A stretch of DNA of 64,000 nucleotides from Catenulispora sp. GP43 (GTDB lineage Bacteria > Actinomycetota > Actinomycetes > Streptomycetales > Catenulisporaceae), in contig NZ_JBGCCT010000001.1 of NCBI RefSeq assembly GCF_041260665.1, positions 1 to 64,000 on the forward strand, given 5' to 3'. The notes beneath the pieces are model-generated. The model made no database searches and was not told the origin of the DNA. It saw only the letters and a list, made by a program, of their open reading frames with translations. A program made the position numbers and the translations under genes. Below, piece after piece: positions 43,869 to 51,284 of this stretch; position 1 is the stretch's first letter, and every line of letters starts with the position of its first letter.

Positions 43869-44813
43869 GTGCTTGGTTCGCTGGGACTGGATCCGCTAGC
43901 GCAAGCGGTCTACAGCGCGATGCTCGCCGACCCTTCAGTAGGTGTCCGCGAGCTGAAGGACCGGCTGGGCCAGGAAGAGGGACGGATCCGGGACACCCTG
44001 GACCGGCTCGTCGAGCTGGCTTTGCTGCGCCCCTCGCGCGAACAGCCCGGAGAGCTGTACCCGGTGTCCCTGGTGGCCGGAATGCAATTGCTGGTGCAGC
44101 GGCAGGAGGCGGAACTGGCCGCCGGCCGCGACGCCGTGGCCGCGGGCCGGGCGGCGGTGGCCGACCGCAAACTGGCCGAGCGGCTGTTCGGCCTGGACGC
44201 GGTGCAGGCCGAACTGGAGCAGCTCCTGGCCGGCGCGAGCGACGAGGTGCTCTCGATGGTCCCGGGCAGTGCGGTACCGGCCGCGACGCTGAAGGCGGCG
44301 GAGGCTCTCGACGAGGACATGACCCGCCGTGTCCGCTCCCGCATCCTCTACCACTCCACGGTCCGGCAGGACCCCACCACCATCGCCTACGGCAAGTGGA
44401 TGGCCGAGCGCGGCAGCGAGATCCGCCTCTCCCCCGCCGTCACCCGCCGCCTGCTCATCGTGGACGGCAAGACCGCCGTCGTGCCGATCAAGCCGAACGA
44501 GGCCAGCGTGGGCGCGCTCTGTGTCCGCGAGCCCGGACTGATCGACCAGCTCACCGCACTGTTCGAACTGATCTGGATGGACGCCGTCCCACTCGGCATG
44601 CCCTCGGTCGCCGATTCCGGCGCCACACTGTCCCCCACCGACCGGCATCTGCTGCGCCTGCTCGCCGACGGCCTCACCGACGAGGCCGCGGCCAAGCGCC
44701 TGGGCATCTCGGCCCGCACGGTCCGGCGCATCATGGCCGACCTGATGGACCGGCTCGACGCCGAGAGCCGTTTCGAGGCCGGCGTCGAGGCCGCGCGCCG
44801 CGGCTGGCTGTGA
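43869..44813 (+). CDS. TrmB/LuxR-type helix-turn-helix regulator
   Basis: 314 aa from GTG with AAGGGGG upstream. The N-terminal winged-helix segment (DPLAQAVYSAMLADPSVGVRELKDRLGQEEGRIRDTLDRLVEL, TrmB-like) and a central ligand-sensing part (LLAGASDEVLSMVPG, VVPIKPNEASVGALCV) precede a C-terminal LuxR-type HTH (TDRHLLRLLADGLTDEAAAKRLGISARTVRRIMADLMDRL, about 250-295). Such regulators are common beside small secreted peptides and secondary-metabolite genes in Streptomyces. It diverges from the peptide unit, so it may control it or respond to it. Confidence 0.82.
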   Translation: MLGSLGLDPLAQAVYSAMLADPSVGVRELKDRLGQEEGRIRDTLDRLVELALLRPSREQPGELYPVSLVAGMQLLVQRQEAELAAGRDAVAAGRAAVADRKLAERLFGLDAVQAELEQLLAGASDEVLSMVPGSAVPAATLKAAEALDEDMTRRVRSRILYHSTVRQDPTTIAYGKWMAERGSEIRLSPAVTRRLLIVDGKTAVVPIKPNEASVGALCVREPGLIDQLTALFELIWMDAVPLGMPSVADSGATLSPTDRHLLRLLADGLTDEAAAKRLGISARTVRRIMADLMDRLDAESRFEAGVEAARRGWL

Positions 44814-44866
44814 TTCCTCGCCATTGCGGATGGCAGATTGCCGACGGATGTCGGCTCCAGCACTAC

Positions 44867-45034
44867 TCAGCGAATAACGTTGTGCACGAGGCAATCCCGC
44901 CAAGAACTGTCATCGTTCCTGGTGAAATTGGATTCAGTGTTGACCTGCCGCGGCGTACCGGCCGTGTTGTTGACGATCGTCACGTCCTGGAAGGACGCCC
45001 CGTCCCCGGCCAGGACGATCAGGTTGTCGGTCAA
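44867..45034 (-). pseudogene. 3' fragment of a secreted-protein gene (paralogue of 46044-46550)
   Basis: On the minus strand, 55 codons from a TTG read NLIVLAGDGASFQDVTIVNN and end CLVHNVIR. The intact neighbour has CIVLASDGASYQDVTIVNN and also ends in VIR. An in-frame stop (GAG-TGA) and a perfect palindrome lie just upstream, and no signal peptide is encoded. This is the C-terminal remnant of a second copy, probably cut by the rearrangement that brought in the transposase remnant. Confidence 0.6.
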
Positions 45035-45049
45035 CGCTCTGATTCACTC

Positions 45050-45087
45050 GACGGCGTTCTCTGCCCTCGAGGGCAGAGAACGCCGTC
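45050..45087. repeat. perfect 38-bp palindrome
   Basis: Nineteen bases (GACGGCGTTCTCTGCCCTC) are followed immediately by their exact reverse complement, with no loop. It sits between the truncated secreted-protein gene and the decayed transposase, so it may be an element end, a recombination junction or a protein-binding site. Confidence 0.85.
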
Positions 45088-45389
45088 TCGGGTCCGATCC
45101 GGCTTGGAGAATGTTTGAGCGAACGCGATCGTGGACAGCCCCTGTCCCACAGTCTTCGCCCTGCAGAGCTCGATCACCCCCGGCGCGGCGGTCGCCCAAA
45201 ATACGTTGCGGACAGCCGGAACCGGCGGCCTGGCCCAAACGTCAAAGTGGTGTAGGAAGGGCGGACGTTCGGCGTTGTGGGGCGCCGACGGACGCCGCGA
45301 CACAGGCCGAGGCCCGGCTTCCCCAGTGGGGTGGGGGGCCGAGCCTCGGCACGTCCATCCCAGGTGGGAGCACATCGGGACGCCTACAG

Positions 45390-45847
45390 TGCGCCGGGCA
45401 TGGACGGCGTTCCTGCGAAGGTTCGATATCGAGCACACCTTCAGGCTGCTGAAGCAAGCCCTGGGCTGGGCCGCCCCGAGGCTTCGTGACCCGGCCGCCG
45501 CCGATCGCTGGACCTGGATCACGATCGACGCCCACACCCAGCTTCGGCCTGGCCCGGCCACTCCCCTCCGACCTGCGCCGGCCGTGGGAGAAGCCGCTGG
45601 AGCCCGACCGTCTCACCCCGCCCGGGTCCGCTGCGGGTTTCGGAACCTCCGCGCGAAGATCCCGTCGCCAACCCGTGCGCCGAAACCGACACGCCCAGGC
45701 CCCGGACGGCCGCCCGGCTCCCACAACCGCCAGCGGGCCGCCGTCCACGACGTCGGCCGGGTCCTCGCCACCGGCGAGGCCTACAGCAGACCTGCTCATC
45801 ATCAAAAGGGCACCAAGCCTGCCGAAAAGGTTCAACAGCGAGCTTAG
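45390..45847 (+). pseudogene. decayed transposase (NF041680-like), C-terminal part
   Basis: The plus-strand translation matches the C-terminal third of a common actinobacterial transposase: AWTAFLRRFDIEHTFRLLKQ, RDPAAADRWTWITIDAHTQLR, then LARPLPSDLRRPWEKPLEPD in another frame (about 45549-45620), then back to the first frame for FRNLRAKIPSP and DVGRVLATGEAYSRPAHHQK. Two compensating frameshifts and loss of about the first 250 codons show that it is dead. The frame is open upstream to 45131 but without recognisable homology. Confidence 0.75.
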
Positions 45848-46043
45848 TCGGAACCCTTCTGCCACTGGGCCCCACGTCTGCGCTGTGAACTTCCAGAAGA
45901 TCACGCCCGATCAGCCAGAGATGCCTGCTGAGATCACCCCGGTGGCCCGCGCCCCGATCGAATTCGGAGTGGTCATCGGACTGCTCGACTTCGCCCGCTT
46001 CGCTCTGAATCCTTATGAATAGAACTCCAGACTCAGGGTCCCC

Positions 46044-46550
46044 TTAGCGGATTACGCCGCTTACGGATGTTGACCCCTGACTACCGCTGGCGCTTATGCT
46101 GTAGCCGCTTCCGGAGAGGCTGGCCCCGTGCGGGGCGGTATATGTCTTGCCGGGGCAGTAGTACGCCGTGTGCGCCGCAAGCGGCTGCTGCGTTGAGTTG
46201 TTGGCGAAGCCCAGGCAGAACCCGTAAATCGGATCCTGGTTATTGTTCTGGGAAGAGCTTGACGTAGTATTGACTTGCTGGGATGAACCGGTGGTGTTGT
46301 TGACAATCGTCACATCTTGATAAGAGGCTCCGTCGGATGCCAAGACTATGCACGTACGGGCATAGATTCCGACACTGTCTACGGTTTCCGTCGCCCCGCA
46401 CGTCCAGTTACTGGGTTGACCCCCGTAGAGGTGGTATGCCTGGTAGCTGGGAGTGGTGGCGCTGACCGGCGTCGCCACAGCAACACCGAATGCTGTGATC
46501 GCACCGCTGACGGCGAGGGTAAAGAGGCGCTTTTTGACGAAGGCTCGCAA
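46044..46550 (-). CDS. small secreted cysteine-containing protein
   Basis: 168 aa; best start TTG at 46548-46550 (ribosome-binding site poor). KKRLFTLAVSGAITAFGVAVA followed by TPVSA is a clear signal peptide. The mature part has cysteines in NWTCGAT, YARTCIVL, YGFCLGF and YYCPGK, which could pair as two disulfides, and a Ser/Asn/Gln-rich stretch (TTGSSQQVNTTSSSSQNNNQ). It ends in Ser/Gly repeats. GC content is visibly lower than in the neighbours, suggesting transfer. A truncated paralogue lies at 44867-45034. Function unknown. Confidence 0.65.
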   Translation of the reverse strand: MRAFVKKRLFTLAVSGAITAFGVAVATPVSATTPSYQAYHLYGGQPSNWTCGATETVDSVGIYARTCIVLASDGASYQDVTIVNNTTGSSQQVNTTSSSSQNNNQDPIYGFCLGFANNSTQQPLAAHTAYYCPGKTYTAPHGASLSGSGYSISASGSQGSTSVSGVIR

Positions 46551-47056
46551 TTGAATGGTCCAATCTGTGCGTTGTTGAATCTTTCAAGCGGCCAGCTTCA
46601 TCCACATCGTCTCGAAACCGGGGCATGGCATCCATAGTGGAAACTATCCAGGCATTTCCAATAATCTGGTGGCACGGCGATATTGACTTTTGCGTGACAG
46701 GGTGCTGACATGGTCGGACAGATCGCCGCCAAGGGCGTGCCCGCGCCGATCCAGGTCGGCTGCCGCCGGCTGGTGGAGCGCTCGCAAGGCTGGATGAACG
46801 GCTACGGCAAGATCCGCCGCTGCTTCGCAGGCACCATCGATTCCCAATCAGTGCGCGGGGCGGAGACGCTGTAGCAACTGCCGAGCGCGGCTACGACGCC
46901 GGGAAGCACGTCCTGGTTACCGCGCAGGTGGGTCGCGGAGCGAACCCTGTCGTGGAACCACGACCGACCGCCTCGCACAGCAGTCGCGCGCTGTGCCGGG
47001 CACCGTGCCCGGCACAGCCATCACGTCACCGGGACGGCTCAGGCCGACTACTCCGC
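46551..47056. other. gene-poor stretch with IS debris
   Basis: About 500 bases between the secreted-protein gene and a GT4 gene. Apart from the IS5-type fragments and an AT-rich segment at about 46551-46700, which probably holds the promoter of the secreted-protein gene, I see no gene. A short inverted GTGCCCGGCACAG/GTGCCGGGCACCG-like stretch occurs at about 46992-47015. Confidence 0.5.
46710..46925 (+). pseudogene. scrambled IS5-type transposase fragments
   Basis: Frame 1 (46710-46874) reads AAKGVPAPIQVGCRRLVERS then QGWMNGYGKIRRC, which looks like the C-terminal VER motif region of an IS5-type transposase. It runs directly into GTIDSQSVRGAETL and a stop; from 46871 another frame continues VATAERGYDAGKHVLV, which belongs to the central IS5 motif. 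The order is inverted relative to an intact enzyme, so these are joined remnants of one rearranged or two different elements. Confidence 0.6.
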
Positions 47057-48631
47057 CTACTCCGCCTCTACAGAGTCCACCGTGTCCAGCATCTCCGCCG
47101 CCTTCGGCGTCAGCCCACTGACTGCGGAATACATCGCGAGGAGCGCCGGCACCTGCCCCTCCCAGCTGTGCTCGGCCAGCATCTCCTCGGTGTACACCGC
47201 CGTGTAGCGCTCCCGGTCGGCGGCCACCACGCGCACCGCGCGCGCCAAGTCGTCCACGTCGTCGACCTCGAAGACCTCGCCGTTGCCGAGGCGACGGGTC
47301 AGCTCGCCGGCCGCCTTGACGTCGCTGACCACGACCGGGAGCCGGGCGCCGATATACGACCAGTACTTCGTCGTGATGGTCAGTTCCTGGGTGGGGATGC
47401 GGCGCAGGGTGTCGATGCCGATCGTGGCCGAGGCGATGAAGTCGGTGAGCTCTTCGACCGGGACGTAGTCCAAGACGTGGAGGCGGTCGGCGACGTTCAG
47501 CTCGGCGGCCAGGGCCACCAGTTCGGCGACATGGCCGCCGCGCGAGGCGACCATGAGGACCAGATGCGCGTCGGGCAGCTTGGGGAGCACCCGGACGGCC
47601 GTGTCCAGGCCGCGGATCGGCGTCACGGCGCCCGGGTACACCAGGATTGTCGCGTCCGGTCCCAGGCCCAGGCGGCCCCGGACACCCGGCTCCTTGCCGC
47701 CGGCGACGGTGAACGTCGAGGCCTCCGGCATGTTGCGGACCACTGTGGGGCGGACGGTGAGCCCGTGGTGCTCGACCAGCTTGTCGGCGAAGTTGTCCAC
47801 GGCGGCCACCACACCGTCGGCGGCGCCGATGTACTTCCGCTCCTGGGCGAACATCACCGGGGCCCAGGTGACGTCCTCGGGGCGGACGTCGCCTGCGGTG
47901 TACTCGTGGGAGTCGTAGACCACCGCGACCTTGCGGCCCTTAGCGCGGGCCCGGGCCGCGGCACGCACCGCGACTCCCAGCATCTCGGCGTCGTTGGCGT
48001 GGATCACGTCCGGCTCCAGCCGGTCGGCCTCGCGGCCGAAGGAGTCCTCGAAGTCGACCAGCCGGGGCTGGACGTCCCAGGACGAGCGGTCGCCGCCGCG
48101 CTTGGCCCGCAGTCGCTCGAAGGCCGAGCTCGGGACCCGCTGGGCGAGCTGGTAGTTGGCGTCGAAGGCGCGCTTGCGGGCCGCGACCCAGTAGCCGCGG
48201 GCCCGGACCAGGATGCCGCCGGACGTCAGGCCGGCCTTGCCGAGCAACGCCGCGAGCGGGCCGGCGCCGGCGCTGAGCCGGCGGGCCAGGAGCTCGCGCT
48301 CGGCGGCCAGGTCCATCTGTCGCAGCCGCTGCCGCTGGTGCTCGACCCGGCTCACGTCTTGGGACGAATATGCGATCAGGCCTTTGACGCCGCGCCGGTG
48401 CGGGTGCGCGGAGCGGTAGCGGGTGGCGGCCATGGACTCGGCCGCGCGGACGACGGTGACCTCACCCAGCTTCGACTCCTCGCGCTTGCCGCTGCGCGAG
48501 CGGCCCACGAGATAGGTATCCCAGCCAGCCTCGGCCGCCGAGCGCGCTTCCTTCTGAACCCGGGAGTCGCCGTCGATGAAGTTCCCGACCAGCATGACTA
48601 CACGAGGACGGCGCTGGTCGGACGTGGTCAC
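47057..48631 (-). CDS. GT4 family glycosyltransferase
   Basis: 524 aa from GTG with GGAGG four bases away. Starts RPRVVMLVGNFIDGDSRVQKEARSAAEAG, close to the GT4 at 39777-41294. DVIHANDAEMLGVAVR, VAVVYDSHEYTAGDVRPEDVTW and FAQERKYIGAADGVVAAVD mark the acceptor domain; ILVYPGAVTPIRGLDTAVRVL and LTITTKYWSYIGARLPVVVSDV mark the donor domain. A fragment of a close paralogue lies at 50484-50600. Likely participates in surface glycan assembly. Confidence 0.9.
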   Translation of the reverse strand: MTTSDQRRPRVVMLVGNFIDGDSRVQKEARSAAEAGWDTYLVGRSRSGKREESKLGEVTVVRAAESMAATRYRSAHPHRRGVKGLIAYSSQDVSRVEHQRQRLRQMDLAAERELLARRLSAGAGPLAALLGKAGLTSGGILVRARGYWVAARKRAFDANYQLAQRVPSSAFERLRAKRGGDRSSWDVQPRLVDFEDSFGREADRLEPDVIHANDAEMLGVAVRAAARARAKGRKVAVVYDSHEYTAGDVRPEDVTWAPVMFAQERKYIGAADGVVAAVDNFADKLVEHHGLTVRPTVVRNMPEASTFTVAGGKEPGVRGRLGLGPDATILVYPGAVTPIRGLDTAVRVLPKLPDAHLVLMVASRGGHVAELVALAAELNVADRLHVLDYVPVEELTDFIASATIGIDTLRRIPTQELTITTKYWSYIGARLPVVVSDVKAAGELTRRLGNGEVFEVDDVDDLARAVRVVAADRERYTAVYTEEMLAEHSWEGQVPALLAMYSAVSGLTPKAAEMLDTVDSVEAE

Positions 48632-48736
48632 TGTTCCTCCGAAGGCATGTGCGGGCTGGCTCGGAGTCTAGCAACGAGGAATATGACCATGAGCCCGGTT
48701 CTGCAAGCCCCGGTACGGCGGGGCTTGGCGCAGCGG

Positions 48737-50248
48737 TCAGCCGCGCAGCCACGGCTCCAGCGCCTCGGCGGACTTGCGCCCGTCATGGAACTCGCTGACG
48801 AACGCCCGCCCGGCCGCCGCGACCGCGCGCGCCTTGTCCCGGTCGGCGAGCACTCCCTCGATGACCTCGCCCAGGGAGTCCGGGTCGGCCTGGATGGTGG
48901 GGATCTCCGCTGGCACCCGCGCCCGGACCCGCTGGTCGATGTTGGCGATGCTCACGCGGCCGGCGGCCATCGCCTGGCAGGTCATGACGCCGTAGTTGCC
49001 GATCACGAAGTGGTCCAGCACGATGTCCGCGTCCTGCACCACGCCGACCAGCTCGGCCTGCGGGATGTGCTCCAGCCGCCGGTACTCGATCAGGCCGCGG
49101 GACTCCAGGTCGCGCAGGGTCGGCTCGATGAGGTCCGAGCCCTTCATGAACGGCCGCGACGGCGCGTGCACGACCACCGGCACCTCGCGCTCCAGCGGCC
49201 GGCGCGTGCCCTCGGTCCACTGCTGCAGGTCCACGACCACCGGCAGCCAGGTGGCGCGCGGGACGTCGTCGATCAGGTCCGGGGTGGAGACGAAGACCGG
49301 GCCGTCGAACTCCTCGACCCACTTGGCCATCTCGGCGGTCTTGCCGCGCAGCACCTCGGTGAGCTTCTGGTCCTCCTCAGTCACCGGCGCTCGGAAGGGC
49401 GAGAACTTGTAGAGCTCGATGTGCCGGTCCGGCGAGCGGATGTCGGAGCCGTGGAAGAGCAGCGCGGTGTGGATCCCGGCCCGGCGCAGCTCCGGCAGGT
49501 CGTCGGCGAGCTGGCCGCCGTTGAGCCGGCCCAGCACGGCCAGGCCGCTCTCAGACAGGACGTGGGTGACGGTGTCCAGGGTGTCTGCGACGCGGCCCAG
49601 GCCCCACAGCGGGTCCACCCAGTCCTTGTCCTCGGCCTTGATGTCGGAGCCGTAGGCGAAGGGGTAGCTCTTCTTCTGGATGTTGCGGGCCGGGATCCCA
49701 GCGTGCTCCCGGACGGCGACGGCCCAGGCGTGGCCCATGCCGGCGTTGTTGTTGGAGCCGATGATCAGCGAGGTCTGCGGGCTCTTGGCGGCCGGCTGTG
49801 CCTTGCCCGGCGCCGTGGCAGTGCGGCCGAGTTTGGCGACCGCCTTCTCGGCGGTCTTGTCGCAGGCCACGACGACGTCCGGAGCGAACGCGTCGAGGTA
49901 GGGACCGATCTCGGCGGCGACATCGGCGGCGGACCAGGTGGCCGCCGGGTTGTTCAGGGCCTTGCCACGGGCGTTGCGCGTGGTCAGCACGGCCTTGCGC
50001 CCGATCTTGCCCAGCGCGCCAGGCGCACTGTCGAAGGAGGTGCCGACCCGCACCTCGACGACGTGCACGCCACCGCGCGACGCATCCGGCTTCCGCTTGC
50101 CGAACGCGGGAGTGAGGAACAGGACGCTGTACCCGGCGGCGAGGAGCCGGTCGGCCTCGGCACGCGCGGCCGCGGAGGCGGTCGCCGGGGCCGCGGAGAC
50201 GACGGCGGCACGGCTGCGGGCGGCGGCGGGCAGGTCCTGCTCTGGCAT
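48737..50248 (-). CDS. GT-B fold glycosyltransferase
   Basis: 503 aa. After an Ala-rich N-terminus (AARSRAAVVSAAPATASAAARAEADRLLAAGY) it has a long body: SLIIGSNNNAGMGHAWAVAVREH, a GSDI-containing loop LLFHGSDIRSPDRHIELYK, VPVVVHAPSRPFMKGSDLIEPTL and DADIVLDHFVIGNYGVMTCQAMAAGRVSIAN. These last blocks also occur in the protein encoded at 51285-52547, so the two are paralogous. No membrane helices. Function assigned at family level only. Confidence 0.8.
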   Translation of the reverse strand: MPEQDLPAAARSRAAVVSAAPATASAAARAEADRLLAAGYSVLFLTPAFGKRKPDASRGGVHVVEVRVGTSFDSAPGALGKIGRKAVLTTRNARGKALNNPAATWSAADVAAEIGPYLDAFAPDVVVACDKTAEKAVAKLGRTATAPGKAQPAAKSPQTSLIIGSNNNAGMGHAWAVAVREHAGIPARNIQKKSYPFAYGSDIKAEDKDWVDPLWGLGRVADTLDTVTHVLSESGLAVLGRLNGGQLADDLPELRRAGIHTALLFHGSDIRSPDRHIELYKFSPFRAPVTEEDQKLTEVLRGKTAEMAKWVEEFDGPVFVSTPDLIDDVPRATWLPVVVDLQQWTEGTRRPLEREVPVVVHAPSRPFMKGSDLIEPTLRDLESRGLIEYRRLEHIPQAELVGVVQDADIVLDHFVIGNYGVMTCQAMAAGRVSIANIDQRVRARVPAEIPTIQADPDSLGEVIEGVLADRDKARAVAAAGRAFVSEFHDGRKSAEALEPWLRG

Positions 50249-50483
50249 GCGCGGCGGCTTTCTGGTCGGGCGGGCTGGGGCGGTGCGTCGGGGCGCGCCG
50301 GTGCGGCCACGTTAGCCGATTCGCGTGAGGCGGGTGGGGCGGGTGCCGGGGTGGTCGGCCGGGCTTGGGCGGCGGTGGCATGCGGCAGCGGGAGGGTAGG
50401 CAGCGCGACAACGGCAGCAGCGGCAGGCAGCGCAGTGGCGGGCAGCGAGCAGTCGCACCAGCAGCGACAACAACAGGCTCCAT
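50249..50483. other. low-complexity intergenic DNA
   Basis: Between the GT gene start and the GT4 fragment, a purine-rich stretch with repeated GGCAGCG and CAGCAGCGGC-like units (about 50380-50475). No gene is seen. Confidence 0.5.
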
Positions 50484-50600
50484 CGGGATGTACTTCGCCT
50501 CCTGGGCCGTCATCACCGGCGCCCAGGTCACGTCCTCCGGCCGGAGGTCGCTGGCGGTGTACTCGTGCGAGTCGTAGACCACCGCGACCCGCCGTGCCAT
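50484..50600 (-). pseudogene. fragment of a GT4 gene (paralogue of 47057-48631)
   Basis: The minus-strand reading VAVVYDSHEYTASDLRPEDV, TWAPVMTAQEAKYIP is nearly identical to the acceptor-domain segment of the GT4 at 47057-48631. Homology stops on both sides: downstream is low-complexity CAGCAG-rich DNA, upstream is the promoter area of the Uma2 gene. A duplication remnant with about 39 codons left. Confidence 0.75.
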
Positions 50601-50732
50601 TGCATCATGGTGGTGCGGGCGGGTCCGGGAACCGGCACGCGGGTTGGTCAGTCCTTGCGAGGGAAGATGGCGAGTACTCCATTCCCGATGACCTCATCGG
50701 ATGATGGCGAGCGAACGGAAGGAGGTTTCGAC

Positions 50733-51284
50733 TTGAACTCCATCATGTACGCCTCCGAACCGCTTACCACCAAAGAGTTCTTCGCCCTCGATGTGGACGA
50801 GAAGCTCAAGGTGGAACTCATCGGAGGTGCGCTGTCCGTGGGTCCATCATCAAAGGTCTGGCACGGCATTGTCTCGCTCAAGCTCCGCGATGCCCTGGGA
50901 GCAGCCCTCGGGCCGGACTTCATTGTCTATCTCGGCCTCGACGTGATCGTCGACGAGGAGAACGTCCCGCGCCCCGACGTCTTCGTCGTCCGCTCCAGCC
51001 CCTACGACCCCGACCGCGTCACCGAAGCCGCCGAGGTTCTGCTGGCCGTCGAGATCACGTCACCCGGTTCCAAGACGAACGACCGCCGGATCAAGCCCGC
51101 GCTCTACCGCGACGCGGGGATTCCGTCGTGGCGCATCGAACGCAGCGGAAAGCGGCTTCTTCTCGTGGAGATCCCGCTCAGCGGCGAAGAAAAAACCCAC
51201 CTCGGCCAAGTCGCCCTCAAAGTCGCCGACATCGACGTCCCCATCGACCTCGATACGATCGCCCGCTACGCCCTCGGCGAATAA
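50733..51284 (+). CDS. Uma2 family endonuclease (PD-(D/E)XK fold)
   Basis: 183 aa from TTG at 50733, chosen because a perfect AAGGAGG (50719-50725) lies seven bases upstream and the length fits the family; an in-frame ATG at 50667 is an alternative. TTKEFFALDVDEKLKVELIGGALSVGP, VPRPDVFVVRSS and LLAVEITSPGSKTNDRRIKPALYRDAGIPSWRIE contain the E-x-D-E-x-K-like nuclease core. Uma2 proteins are abundant, mostly uncharacterised and often near mobile elements. Its stop is directly adjacent to the stop of the convergent GT gene, with no intergenic base. Confidence 0.85.
   Translation: MNSIMYASEPLTTKEFFALDVDEKLKVELIGGALSVGPSSKVWHGIVSLKLRDALGAALGPDFIVYLGLDVIVDEENVPRPDVFVVRSSPYDPDRVTEAAEVLLAVEITSPGSKTNDRRIKPALYRDAGIPSWRIERSGKRLLLVEIPLSGEEKTHLGQVALKVADIDVPIDLDTIARYALGE

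Noticed and set aside
46992-47015. Possible terminator GTGCCCGGCACAG
   Set aside because: The pairing is short and lies upstream of no gene end that it could serve; kept only as a remark.
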